A stretch of DNA of 64,000 nt from assembly GCA_029582265.1 (NCBI GenBank), contig CM055828.1, positions 5,687,402 through 5,751,401 of the forward strand. Direction: 5' to 3'. This document shows, piece by piece, positions 1-10,364 of the stretch. Position 1 is the first letter of the stretch, and the number at the start of each line of letters is the position of its first letter. The notes under the pieces were generated by a model, which was given only the letters and a program-made list of their open reading frames with translations, had not been told where the DNA came from and did no database searches. This DNA is from Zoroaster sp. YZ-2022. Its lineage: Eukaryota; Echinodermata; Asteroidea; Forcipulatida; Zoroasteridae. The position numbers and the translations under genes were made by a program.

Positions 1-1170
1 AATTTGTAGCTGTAATAAATTTGAATTTACACATTTTATGGGGGGAAAAAAAATTCTGTAACTGTATTTACATGTAACTGTATTTATGGTGTAAAATTTG
101 ACCCACTCTCAATTTAGTTTTTCCAATTAACCTAAGTTTAAGTAATCAGAATGTTGTAAATCTAGGATGTTCATCCTTCAAGTTGATCTCTACGTTATGA
201 ATTTCATCTTATAAAGAACCCAGTATTTGCAAATTCATTTCCATATATTTGAACTGCTTGTGATTTGACACATTTACTTCAGGGTTACTCAATCAGGGCA
301 GGGCTTAAGCATGGCAGGTTTACCGCTGTTGACCTCATCATAACCAAAACAGGTTTTATTAGGCTTATAGTAATGGGTCAGGTCATGCAAATAACTCTCA
401 CAGTAAGAATAAGAATTACCCAACTCGGGTTTTCTTTACTTCTCATTAATCATGAACCTTTTACACTCTAAACAGAAAACACCTATTGAATTTGTGGCTA
501 TCCAGTGGCTATTCATCTGCAAAATAAATGCTTTACATACATGTAACACAACAACTGCATATTTTTTAGCATTTCGGTAACTCCCCCTCCCTATACTATT
601 CAGAGAGTCTGCTGAACCACCCCTTACCTAAATAATGGAGTAATCCGGGCAAAAGTGCACTTGAACTGTCCGCGCAATCAATCAATCCCTTGCAGCAAAG
701 CCCTTTTTGAATTTAGGCTTAGGCCATTAAAAATTATTATTCGGTTACTCACTTGGAGCAGGAGTAAATTTACAAATGAGATACAATTACTGCGGGAAGG
801 CCGAGTTGCCACGGAGTGTGCCCATTCCTATGAATTGATTTGTGTTGTGCAGTGACTGTCACGGAGATCATGAGTTATGAAATATCAAACCACTCCAAGT
901 CTTTTTGGAGGACTGGCAGGGTTACACTTTTGGTCAGTTTCATATTTTTAAAAAAAAAAAAAAATGGAGAGAAAAAAATTGTTGCATATTAGTTTGCTTA
1001 ACATTAATTTCTTCAAAAAGCAATTATTTTTTTCGTCCCTGTAGGAGTTCAGTAATTGCCCTTGTGAATAGGGTTTCAATAATTTTTTTCAAGAATGCTG
1101 AGTACTTAAGCTTAAACTCGACCTTAGACTTCTGACAATTATTTTGTGAAATGTGTCCTCAAGTAAAGGA
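1..1170. other. AT-rich DNA without recognised gene
   Basis: No open frame here is bounded by good splice sites and none resembles a known protein. There is a poly(A) run near 952-964 and general AT richness. I see no tRNA-like boxes or clear terminal inverted repeats. Confidence 0.5.
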
Positions 1171-1229
1171 CAATTGCTGGTAAAATTGCTGGTAAAATTG
1201 CTGGTAAAAGTGCCAGTAAAATTGCCAGT
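1171..1229. repeat. 12-bp tandem repeat, about five units
   Basis: The unit is close to TTGCTGGTAAAA. The first three units are nearly identical; the last two carry the change to GCCAGTAAAA. It lies just left of a dispersed repeat ending in hairpins. Confidence 0.7.
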
Positions 1230-1235
1230 TTCGAA

Positions 1236-2299
1236 TTGGTAATTCAAAAATTAACACTAGAGCTCAAGTGTTTGTTAGAACAACTTCCGGTTCAATCAAA
1301 TTATCATCGATGATGTCAATCATATTTTGCAAAAGTGTATCATCTTTTATTATAACAATATCAATTTCATATTCAAAAGACCTATCAATTTTGCATTAGA
1401 ATGTGTTGAATTTGAACTTCCTGTTTAGACCAGAAGTAAAGGTCAGATCACGTGATTTGAAGGTCATATATGACACAATAAAACTTCCTCATGATCATAA
1501 AAAATAACGTTAGTACCTGATTTGGTTCAATATCTGAGATTGGAAAATAATCCCTTTTTAAAAATGCCGCTAGGGGACGCTCTGAACTTTGATGACGTCA
1601 CCAAACATATTTTTTTTAAAGATAAGATGTCACTAATCACTTTATTCACAGAAGTCATATTCAAATTTCCTATGGTTTTGAGATAGAAAATTATTATTTT
1701 TCTAAACCCGCCGCCAGAGGGTGCTGTGACAGGTGATGACATCATCAGTCACATTTTTAAAAAGGTCACATGTCAATAGTAATTTTGTCCACGGAAGGCA
1801 TGCCCAAATACCATATCATGTTGGCTGCAGACCCTATAAAAGTGCTACAGAATATTTTGTTTAGTTAAACTTTCGGTTTCGACCCGAAGGAAAGGTCAGA
1901 TTGGGTCATGTCTGTGTACAAAATGTCACATAATTCAAGATCTCTAACATGAAGCAAAACTTGTGTATATTTTGTGGTTCATGAGATATGATTTTTTGAA
2001 ATAATAAAATTTAATTTGAGTGTATTTCGATATCTGATGACGTCACCATGACATCACAACTTTACCTAAAACTGTACGTCACAACTCTATTGACAACTAC
2101 ATGTTATGGTCTAAGTATGTGTCAATTTTGAAGGCCCTGTGAACTTTGGAGCTATGTTTTTTTTGTTCGATGAGACTTCATCGAGAAGGAGAAAAAAAAG
2201 GGGAAAAAAAAGAGGTGTTCGCACTGTCGCACGAACACCTGAAAACAAAAAAAATCCCGAACAATTTCAAGAGGTGTTCGCGCTGTCGCACTAACACCT
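1236..2299 (-). repeat. Dispersed non-coding repeat ending in two AGGTGTTCG hairpins
   Basis: The block contains internally related segments: motifs close to AACTTCCGGTTT with AAAGGTCAGAT recur about every 450 bp, and TGATGACGTCACC-like motifs occur near 1588, 1734 and 2036. It ends in an A/G-rich stretch and two tandem hairpins. The first pairs AGGTGTTCG (2213-2221) with CGAACACCT (2232-2240); the second (2272-2299) has one mismatch. Read on the minus strand, the part next to the hairpins matches the partial copy at the right edge of the window (63814-64000), so both belong to one family. There is no coding potential. It could be a non-autonomous DNA element; the far end is not defined. Confidence 0.6.
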
Positions 2300-2410
2300 T
2301 AAAATAGTGGAGCTTTAACGTAAAACTTGATGTAGAGAAATACTTTTGTCAAGTGAAGAACAAAAGTATTGACAGTAAATAAATAGTGGGGAAAAAATTA
2401 TCTGATGGTA

Positions 2411-2680
2411 TTAACCCTAACCACCCCAAATCCATCAAAATCCTCCAAGGGGCACTTTTTTGGAAAAATTCAGAACTGTTGGAAACTGGTACTTTCACCT
2501 CTTCAAACGGGGCAACATTACTACCTGGCAAGAAGTACAGGCCATAAGTGCTGAATATGAAAGATCAACGAAAATGCATGGTGCATTTTGAAGATAAGGG
2601 CATGTTTCCAAAAGTGCACTGATGGATTTTGGAGGATTCAGGAAGGTTCCTAGCCAGAATACCTAGAGGGTTAGGGTTAA
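2411..2680. mobile_element. TTAA-flanked piggyBac-like MITE (CCCTAACC family)
   Basis: The element starts TTAACCCTAACCACCCC and ends GGGTTAGGGTTAA, so both ends carry TTAA followed by inverted CCCTAAC. Subterminal AAAATCCTCCAA at the left pairs with a TTGGAGGATT-type motif at the right. A diverged, shorter relative lies at 44987-45154. TTAA target sites and CCC-starting termini are typical of the piggyBac superfamily. It encodes no transposase. Confidence 0.7.
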
Positions 2681-2688
2681 AGTGTATT

Positions 2689-2731
2689 CACAGAAGCAGT
2701 TTTGTCAACCAATGTTGTACCTTCCCTTTAA
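2689..2731 (-). repeat. Solitary R68 terminus/monomer
   Basis: This stretch, ending CCTTCCCTTTAA, matches part of the 68-bp unit fused to the TTTAAAGGG terminus of the R68 family. It directly follows the MITE that ends at 2680. Confidence 0.6.
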
Positions 2732-3250
2732 CAAAAATGTGCGTGCACACCATATGTTCCAGCTAGTTTGAATACATGGAATTTAACCTACATTGTATAG
2801 TACTGAAAGGAGCGGGCGTCTTACTGTGGGCCGGGATCCCTGAATATCTGGTCGACAAAGTCCTGGACCGGCCGGATATCCCCCGGCATGTAAATGGGAC
2901 AACTATCGGGAACAGAGGAATTATTGGCCATCACCACAGACACTCCTTACAAAAACAACAATCGGAATATGTTCCACATAAATGTGTATGTTCATGTCAC
3001 AGTATGTGGTCAGGGTGTAATGTACAAATGTGCACGTTCCTGATTTAAGGGCTGGGGTACATGTAGCTACATGTAGGTACACGTGTCACTGTGTAAAAAC
3101 AAGATCAGGGCGCCCATGCTCTGAGAAAGGATTTCAATTGGAAGTCTAAATCTCCTGCCACCGAATACTGCATGTTATTGGTACTAAAACCCTGACCAGT
3201 TCAATAAATATATCTTCAAATTAACCTGTGAATGGTTCATCGTAGTAGGG
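2732..3250. other. No recognised feature
   Basis: A 90-codon open frame (2776-3048) has no recognisable domain and no convincing splice sites. Short TACATGTA repeats occur near 3060-3080. I see no gene. Confidence 0.4.
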
Positions 3251-4133
3251 GCCCATTATTTTGGGGGGAAATGACAAGTTACAATTTTTGTCGACAAAAT
3301 GTTGTCGGCTGGCAACTTTTACGAAGTTGGACATAACACTTCCTGTTTTCTCCGAGATGAAAGCCGTTCAGACTTGAATGATTATTCCACAGGATGATTG
3401 ATACTTATACCAACTGAACACCAAGTAAGCTTTTTAGATTTAAACGGGTCAGTTCTAAAATAGGCCAACATTTGCAGATGGCATTCGCATAAACTTGCAA
3501 TTCTGTTTTTGTGTCTGGCCTCGCATAGCACTCTTCCCTTCCATGGTAGCTGGAATTTTAAAGGGAAGGTACAGCTGATGACAAAAACTCCCAAATTATT
3601 ATCGGAAAGCTAAATTAATGTGAAGTTGGTAAAGGTATCAATCAATATGAAAAAAAAAAAATGGCTCTCATTTTATAAATAACATGACAAAATATGCACA
3701 TTTTGAAAGAGTTGTAATCCTTCAGCAGCCTACTTTAGCAGCAGCATTTCCCAGAGTCCGGCATTCTCCTGAGGGCGATCAGAGCATACTGATCAAAATG
3801 TCGAGTTGTAACCTCCAGTTCTTTTCAGAACTAATTACTACTCAATTGAAAATTTCATATGGTGTCACCACAATTAGTCTTACTTATCCTCTTCACCATG
3901 CAAAGCTACAAGTTTTACCTAAACAGTTGTCAGACGGTGACTTTTTTGCCCTACATGTAAGTGTTTTCTGTAAAAATTGGAAATTGCTTTTTCACACTGA
4001 TGAATAGTCTGCACTGAGCTTGAGTTAGGAGTTGTTCCATTCTGGGTAAGGTACAGCATTAATTTTGTATAAGATTTGCGGCTTTGCATGGTGGAGTATT
4101 GATATCATTTCGGTTTGCGGTAACACCACATGT

Positions 4134-4306
4134 TTATCTCAACTATCACTGAGTGAGGTACCGGTTCTGAAAAGAACCTTATCGGGCAACTCGGATCTCA
4201 ACTGTCACTAAGTGAAATTTTGGTTCAGTGAGAACCGATATCGAGTAATTTGTTTCTCAACTATTGCTAAGTGAGAACGTGGTTCAGGGAGAACCATGGG
4301 GACTTC
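4134..4306 (+). repeat. Three degenerate ~62-bp repeats with hairpins
   Basis: Three successive segments each contain TCTCAACT followed by a CACTAAGTGA-like motif and a GGTTC...GAACC inverted repeat; the first reads GGTTCTGAAAAGAACC. An inverted partial copy is at 28019-28140, so this is a module of a dispersed repeat. Confidence 0.6.
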
Positions 4307-4327
4307 ACAGGGTCTTCTCAAGCTTTT

Positions 4328-4955
4328 AGTATGCTTACTCTCTTTGAATCAAGGGAAATACAATATCGATAATGTCAATAAAAACTGCTTCTATGAGTAT
4401 GCTTACTCTCTTTGAATCAAGGGAAGGTACAACATTGGTAATGTTGGCAAAACTGCTTCTATGAGTATGCTTACTCTCTTTGAATCAAGGGAAATACAAT
4501 ATCGGTAATGTCAGTAAAAACTGCTTCTACGAGTATGCTTACTCTCTTTGAATCAAGGGAAAATACAATATCGGTAATGTCAGTAAAAACTGCTTCTATG
4601 AGTATGCTTACTCTCTTTGAATCAAGGGAAAGTACAACATTGGTAATGTTGACAAAACTGCTTCTATGAGTATGCTTACTCTCTTTGAATCAACGGAAGG
4701 TACAACATTGGTTATGTTGGCAAAACTGCTTCAATGAGTATGCTTACTCTCTTTGAATCAAGGGAAGGTACAACATTGGTAATGTTGGCAAAACTGCTTC
4801 AATGAGTATGCTTAGGCCTACTCTCTTTGAATCAAGGGAAGGTACAACGTTGGTAATGTTGGCAAAACTGCGTTCTCATTTAATCAAGGGAAAATACAAC
4901 ATCGGTGATGTTGACAAAACTACTTCTATCAGTATGCTTACTCTCTTTGAATCAA
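4328..4955 (+). repeat. 68-bp minisatellite array A
   Basis: About ten head-to-tail units, each with TATGCTTACTCTCTTTGAAT, AAGGGAAGGTACAACATTGG and GGCAAAACTGCTTC. One unit near 4870 has an internal deletion. Unit length is 66-69 bp. Each unit includes CAACATT-GGT-AATGTTG, a short perfect hairpin. Confidence 0.95.
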
Positions 4956-5175
4956 TATCTGAAAACAATATCTGAAAAAAGCATTCACATTTTTTACAGA
5001 AAAACACTTTGATCAAAAAGTTGCCATCTGGCAATTTTTGTTGAAGTGAGCATATTTGTCTGTTTTCTCTGAAATGACTAATGAGAGCACTTCAGACAGA
5101 ATTACTTTTCATGATGTTTGGTACCTTTACCAACTTCACATCAAGTTAGCTTTTGGATAATAATCGGATAACTTT

Positions 5176-5487
5176 TTAACTCTCCTACTGTAGCTGCACT
5201 TTATTGGTAAATACATGTAACTATAGAGGTCAAACTGCCTGTTTTGATGTTGACCCAAATGTGCAAACAGGGGCATTTTTGACTGGTGTTTACTGTCATT
5301 TTGACCACCCTCAACAACACAAGACAATGCTTTTACCAGTCCAAAATGGTCAGCTCATTTGTCCCTGTAAATGTACTTACTACATGTAAGGTTTGACAGT
5401 GTTTGACTTTTAAGTGTACTAGATATACCTTGGCAAGTATATCAACATTTTAACTGATTTTGACCCTTGCAGTCACAGAAGGGTTAA
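5176..5487 (+). mobile_element. TTAA-flanked piggyBac-like MITE (CCCTCCTACTA family)
   Basis: This copy starts TTAACTCTCCTACTGTAGC and ends in a diverged AAGGGTTAA. The inside is a string of TTTTGAC/GTCAAAA-like motifs, including GACCCAAATGTGC and TACCTTGGCAAGTATATC. It is nested within R68 copy A. The best-preserved member is at 42404-42720. Confidence 0.75.
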
Positions 5488-5594
5488 AGTATCCAAAGTA
5501 TTTTTTTTGTACATTACCAAATTATTAAATTAACAAATTAGCACAAGTATCAATCATCCTGAGAAATTATACAAATATTGTACCATCCCTTTAA

Positions 5595-6246
5595 TGTTCT
5601 CTCAGTCCTTGAACGTGAATCCATGTTGCGTGTGAATCAAGATGGACGTAATACAGTCTACTTGATTGATGAGATTAACATGCATTGCCCATGCACGGAT
5701 GTAATTACCTTTTCGGCGAAAAGTATGAGTTTAGTAAATTTTTAGTTTTTACACATATAAGGGACTTACCCTCATTTTCAGTCAACTTTTAAATGATTTC
5801 CCTAAATTGTTGACTATAGAAAATGGGTTACAAAAGTTGTAGTTAACACATTAAGTCTACCTTTTCAGGGCAAGTTCATATTTCATGCGAATGTGACTTA
5901 AAAATTGTTATTGCTGAGTGTAGAAAATGGGGGCCCCAATTTTCTAATGACTTTAAACGTGTGTAGTATGAATTTATTTTAAATTTATACACTGGATCAG
6001 TAGATATGGTAGTATTGTTTATTTAAAAATAACATTAACAAAAATGTCAAATTTTAATGTTAAACTTTTTTTTGTGTAAAGCTGATTATGATGTCAAATT
6101 TAGGAAAGAGTATTCTTTCCTAATTCGGTATTCTTTCCTAAGGACGATCACTAAATATCTTAATAAATTTTCAGGTTTTTCTCTTCATATTGTATTCAGC
6201 TAAAGGTTACGCAGGTTTGTTGTTTACTGTGCATGTAAATCTGTAC
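5595..6246. other. AT-rich spacer
   Basis: No gene, array or clear inverted repeat is seen here. ATTCTTTCCTAA occurs twice near 6110-6140, in a short local duplication. Confidence 0.4.
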
Positions 6247-6690
6247 TCAGAGAGAGTAAGCATACTCATAGAAGCAGTTTTGCCAACATTACCAATGTTG
6301 TACCTTCCCTTGATTCAAAGAGAGTAAGCATACTCATAGAAGCAGTTTTGCCTACATTACCAATGCTGTACATACCTTCCCTTGATTCAAAGAGAGTAAG
6401 CATACTCATAGAAGCAGTTTTGCCAACATTACCAATGCTGTACCTTCCCTTGATTCAAAGAGAGTAAGCATACTCATACATGTAGAAGCAGTTTTGCCAA
6501 CATTACCAATGTTGTATCTTCCCTTGATTCAAAGAGAGTAAGCATACTCATAGAAGCAGTTTTGCCAACATTACCAATGTTGTACCTTCTCTTGATTCAA
6601 AGAGAGTAAGCATACTCATAGAAGCAGTTTTGCCAACATTACCAATGTTGTACCTTCCCTTGATTCAAAAAGAGTAATCATACCCGTAAA
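6247..6690 (-). repeat. 68-bp minisatellite array B
   Basis: About seven units of the same 68-bp repeat in inverted orientation relative to array A (AGAGAGTAAGCATACTCATA and CAACATTACCAATGTTGTAC). The last unit near 6665-6690 is diverged. The sequence between arrays A and B is about 1.3 kb. Confidence 0.95.
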
Positions 6691-6775
6691 TGGAGTTTTG
6701 GCAAGATGACCAACCCTTTAAACAAACAAAAAAGAACGCTTTGTTTAGCAATTTGTCTGCTAAGCAGCTCAGTCC

Positions 6776-6840
6776 CTGGGGCCAATTTCATAGACCTGCT
6801 AAGTAGAAATTGCTTTGCATATTTTCTTTGGTCAGTGGAA
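6776..6840 (+). mobile_element. Single end of a GGGGCCAATTTCATAG-type MITE
   Basis: GGGGCCAATTTCATAGACCT followed by a CTAAG-rich stretch matches the left end of the element at 61178-61353. The matching right end is not seen, so this is a truncated copy. Confidence 0.5.
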
Positions 6841-7288
6841 AGTGGCTACAATTTGCTGGTCTTTATATTGTTATGTGGCCAGTTTATCTCCCCTCAGAAA
6901 TTCCTCAGGTCTTGTTCAGAATTTCTTTTGCCTGAAAACAATTATTTTGTATTAATTTTAATATTATGTAAATAGGGTGTTTGGGTTTGTCTCGTATGTG
7001 TTTTTGATTTTGTGCGCTTGTTAATTAACAGGCACAAATTAATTAAACTTTGAAAATTAGATTGCATACATATTAACCAGCTAAGGTGGATGTCTGTGTG
7101 TGTTCAGTTCTGTTTCTCACTACTAACACGATAATGAAATATAAATCTCCCACAACTCTCATATATTTATGATCTTAAATCAACTTTTCTTTTTCACCGG
7201 CAAAGACCTCAGGGGCAAATTTTAATGTCCAAGTCAAAAGAACGGATTAAAAAAGGAGGCAGTAAGGTTGACATCCAACCATGTGTGT

Positions 7289-7425
7289 ATTCTGACTCAG
7301 AGCCTTAAGCCTCACTACAACTACTTCTAGTGTATATTTATATGCAAATGAGTTGTCGTGGCCCTTGGCCACGATTGGTTGCAGCCGGTTGCAGCTGACC
7401 TGATCGCGACCCCTGGAGTCAGAAT
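7289..7425. repeat. Small inverted repeat enclosing an octamer motif
   Basis: ATTCTGACTC (7289-7298) is perfectly inverted at 7416-7425 (GAGTCAGAAT). Between them lie ATGCAAAT (7342-7349) and ATTGG (inverted CCAAT). It may be a tiny MITE or a chance inverted repeat. Confidence 0.4.
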
Positions 7426-7605
7426 CCTGAAGCTGTGTGTGGTATTAGTTCTGTATGGATGTGTATGTGTACTGTGTACATGTACTATGGTTGAACATGT
7501 AAGCTACGAGACTTTTATTTTGACATACTAGTGTAGTAGTACTACTGCATGCATGGTATCTGACCAAGTGATTGGAGTGTGCTAGCTATGCTATGAGGTA
7601 GTGCC

Positions 7606-7610
<5 letters not shown>

Positions 7611-7637
<27 letters not shown>
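7611..7637. repeat. (GT)n microsatellite
   Basis: An uninterrupted GT dinucleotide run of about 13 units follows TGTCT. Confidence 0.95.
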
Positions 7638-7639
7638 GA

Positions 7640-9190
7640 AAGTAAACCCCATGGTGATTGCAAGGTCTGATAGCAATCCAAATCTTCCAAGGACGGGGGA
7701 ACTGATCTGCTCAATGTCGCTGGTGAAAAGTAGGATCTCATCTGCATGACACCTCTGTCAGTCAAAGAAACCAAAAGGTTTCCCCCGTGGACATCTTAAA
7801 GTGCACTCCCAAGTCTCCGACCAAGTCCTGATTACTATATAGTATTTTCCAACTTCTTGATAAGGATTGCCTTGCCTTGGAAGTAGACACAACATCAGCT
7901 GTTGTTGAGGCATGTACGGTCTGTGGTAGGGGTACGCCAAGGATTCTCAATCAGGCGTACGGATCACGGATCGGAACACACATAAGAACAGACAGACTAG
8001 GGTGCCATGCTGTGTGTTTATTCAAACAAACGTGACATTTCTTACATGGCAAAGGCATAGCCGACCTTGACCTAATGACACACCTTATTGGCTGGATCCA
8101 GAGAGTCTAAGCTTGAGCATACATGTACATTACACTGCAGACGAGGCACATTTGATCATTCATCAAGCCTTCAGTCAGCCCGGTCAGCAATCTCTCACTG
8201 TACCACTCCTATGGGTATGACTAAGTCGTAATTCCACAGTTTGAGAACAGTCCCCACCAGTTTTGCTCATCCGATACTCTCACTGTCCACAGTATCCTGT
8301 GTTCTAATTTTAAGACTGATCACGTGTGAGGTGAAGTTAACAAGAAATGTTCCATTCATCGGCAAGATATACAGTGCTAAGTTCATTGACCATATCACAG
8401 CAACCATCAATTGTACTTCAGTCTTTCCCAAGAATAACATATGAGGCAAGCAGGCTGTGCAGGTAACATCTGTAATTTTGAACAAGGCAGCAATTCTGTA
8501 ATGGTGACATCTTTACATGTATATATGACTGTGGGCCATTTTATCACCGGTGCACACGTATGTGTATTACTTGTTGTCGCCCTGCATCGTCAATGACTCT
8601 CAGCTTCTTATGCTGAGGAAAGCTAGACAGACACCACCAGGTAGTTAGCAGGTAGGTCAAGCTAAGCTGCAGTATCCTGGCAGACCTTGTTGCTGTCTCT
8701 GGCTTGAAAATTGATGTGTTTCATCTTCCCATCAGTACGCCACCCTCTCATAAAAAAAGAGAGAGAAAAAAATCTATCATATGACAATAGCCTATGCCAC
8801 AGATTCCGTGACTTTGGCTATGTTTGGAGTCTGAACCAGATACCTAGCCCAGGAGCATGAACTAATTATCTCCAGAGGTGGCCTCTTCTTGGACCGATTA
8901 ACTAGATTGCCCTAAAGCAAAAGACACATTATAAAGCAACTGAACATTGTACAGTGGGCCTCTGCGGCAGACCACACGCTGTGGCCATTTTTGTTTTGCC
9001 GGACAATGCTGGAGATAGGTTACGAGACGGGAACAGCACTGTGAAGGAAGACAGGGGGAAAAGATACAGCGCGGGATCTCACCTTGAGTTTGCGTCATCT
9101 GTTTGGTGTCCTACTGGGGCACGCTTGGCAGGGCATCGGCCAGTTTGGATGAACAGTGCTGAGAGAAATCAACTAGAAGAAGTTGTTCAC
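7640..9190. other. Unique DNA upstream of the predicted promoter
   Basis: This stretch appears single-copy within the window and is less AT-rich than the left part. It holds no supported exon. Its position just upstream of the TATA box at 9198 makes it the likely proximal regulatory region of the gene starting at 9.2 kb; that is inferred from position only. Confidence 0.35.
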
Positions 9191-9197
9191 TGGCGAC

Positions 9198-9205
9198 TAT
9201 AAATA
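9198..9205 (+). promoter_or_regulatory. TATA box of the predicted gene
   Basis: TATAAATA lies 354 bp upstream of the Kozak start codon at 9559. A perfect initiator match (CTACATT, A at 9236) lies 38 bp downstream of the first T, slightly farther than the usual 30 bp, so the exact transcription start is uncertain. A single TATA match can occur by chance; the nearby supported first exon raises confidence. Confidence 0.45.
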
Positions 9206-9444
9206 CGCTGGCATTCTGAAAGAGACTGGAGAGCTACATTTACGAGATAAAACATTCTCAGAACAATTTCTCTACTGAATTTATTAAATCGAACTTGCAT
9301 ATTAAAATAATAACACTTCCTTAGAGACTATTATTTGCAAACTTCAACAACCAAACTTTTGAAAACCAGACAAGAGAAGCAGATTGTTTGTTGCTGAGGC
9401 TTGCAGTCAGGAGAGTTTTCACATTCACATCACCAAGACGACCG

Positions 9445-9471
9445 ATGCTTAAAACCCAACCAGTGAGCTGA
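9445..9471 (+). CDS. Short upstream ORF in the predicted leader
   Basis: An ATG in a CCGATGC context opens an eight-codon frame ending in TGA at 9469-9471, before the main start. If the leader begins near 9236, this is its first AUG. It could lower translation of the main frame; that is inference. Confidence 0.3.
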   Translation: MLKTQPVS

Positions 9472-9558
9472 ACAGTTATGTTGGCCTCAACAGCCCTGAC
9501 GCAGCACATTAAAGGCCTAGCAATCGTACATTCGAGCGGGAAAGCTATTCCTGTCGCC

Positions 9559-9664
9559 ATGGAATATTCCATGCCATCATACATGCGTACAGGCGGACCA
9601 GCTAGTGGGGCGAGCTCCAGTAGCGATGAGTACAGTCAGGAAATGGATACATCTTTTCCTAATG
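9559..9664 (+). CDS. First coding exon of an unidentified gene
   Basis: The start codon sits in GTCGCCATGG, a strong Kozak context. An in-frame ATG at 9478 could extend the protein by 27 residues but has a poorer context. The exon encodes about 35 residues: an N-terminal MEYSMPSYMRTGG, then a Gly/Ala/Ser segment, then the acidic serine run SSSSDEYSQEMD, then SFPN. It ends AATG with a near-perfect donor GTAAGT at 9665 (phase 1). The peptide is low in complexity and phosphorylation-prone, as in the disordered N termini of many transcription factors or signalling proteins, but I do not recognise the family. The next exon is inferred at 43665-43721, which is phase-compatible. Confidence 0.65.
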
Positions 9665-9800
9665 GTAAGTAAGTTGTGATAGAGTAGATAGTTCCCGATT
9701 GAGGCAACTTGGATTTGAGCTGCGTTAAGCATTCTAATTTGTCTACGCAACGATGTAGGGAATTTGTTGAAACATGTGCGTGCCGCATGCCAATGCCCAT

Positions 9801-9833
9801 AAAGATGGCCGATTTTTACATGGTCTGACGTCA
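9801..9833 (+). promoter_or_regulatory. Intron-proximal YY1-like and CRE motifs
   Basis: AAGATGGCCG resembles the core of a YY1 site and TGACGTCA (9826-9833) is a full palindromic CRE. They lie 140-170 bp after the first donor. Sites of this length occur by chance about once or twice per window, so function is speculative. Confidence 0.25.
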
Positions 9834-10274
9834 AGTGAAAACCATCTATAAACTGAAATCTGGTTCATTTGTAGATACAAAAATATACCACATACATCAG
9901 CATATCAATCGAACTTACCTTAAAAACATTTATGCCGGGGGAAGGGGATTTGACCAGTAAGTATATTTTTTTCATCAAACTAGAAATTAAGACTTAGAGT
10001 AACAATTTGTCCAAATTAACAAAAGTTTTGTTGGCATAAAATTTATGTGTGTACAGGTTTGGGTTGAAGCTCTAATTACACTTTTGAAAATCGTAAAACA
10101 AGTACAAGTCTCAAAATAACTACAAACTACCGACATATGTAAATCTACATTTTTTCAACAGGAACTGTGCTAGAGTAATCAGTGTCTGATATTAAATGAG
10201 CCTGTGGTATTTTGTAGTTGTTTATCAAACGGAGTAACTGTCACTCGTTCCCCCCCCCCTAAATTTATTCTTGA

Positions 10275-10364
10275 TTAACCCTAACTCCCTAGGCATTGTA
10301 TTAAAACAATAAAAATCCTTCAAAATCCTCCAACTGGCTTTGTTGTCTTGGGAGTTAGGGTTAA
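10275..10364. mobile_element. 90-bp TTAA-flanked MITE (CCCTAACTCCC family)
   Basis: TTAA followed by CCCTAACTCCC at the left is mirrored by GGGAGTTAGGG plus TTAA at the right. The inside, with AAAATCCTTCAAAATCCTCC, is almost identical to the copy at 62775-62864, so both are young or homogenised. These are internally deleted relatives of the elements at 26987-27781 and 38587-39038. Confidence 0.85.

Larger units (their letters stand above)
3557..5594. mobile_element. R68 family element with central 68-bp array (copy A)
   Basis: The left end reads TTTAAAGGGAAGGTAC and the right end reads TACCATCCCTTTAA, its inverted form. Inside both ends, related sequence containing GTGAAGTTGGTAAAGGTA (left) and its inverse TACCTTTACCAACTTCAC (near 5121) makes long imperfect terminal inverted repeats. 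The interior holds fragments with the GATCAGAGCATACTGATC hairpin (about 3779), a three-copy hairpin repeat (4134-4306) and the 68-bp array. A TTAA MITE has inserted near the right end (5176-5487). It has no transposase. The structure fits a large non-autonomous DNA element with internal tandem repeats, broadly like the array-containing mini-elements of bivalves, but superfamily is unknown. Confidence 0.5.

Noticed and set aside
2411..2680. CCCTAA/TTAGGG at element ends as telomeric repeat
   Set aside because: The motif appears once per end, next to TTAA and in inverted orientation, in every family member. It is a MITE terminus, not interstitial telomere sequence.
7342..7349. Octamer ATGCAAAT as a promoter of a snRNA or histone gene
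   Set aside because: No TATA, PSE or RNA gene follows; the motif occurs three times in the window, close to chance expectation.
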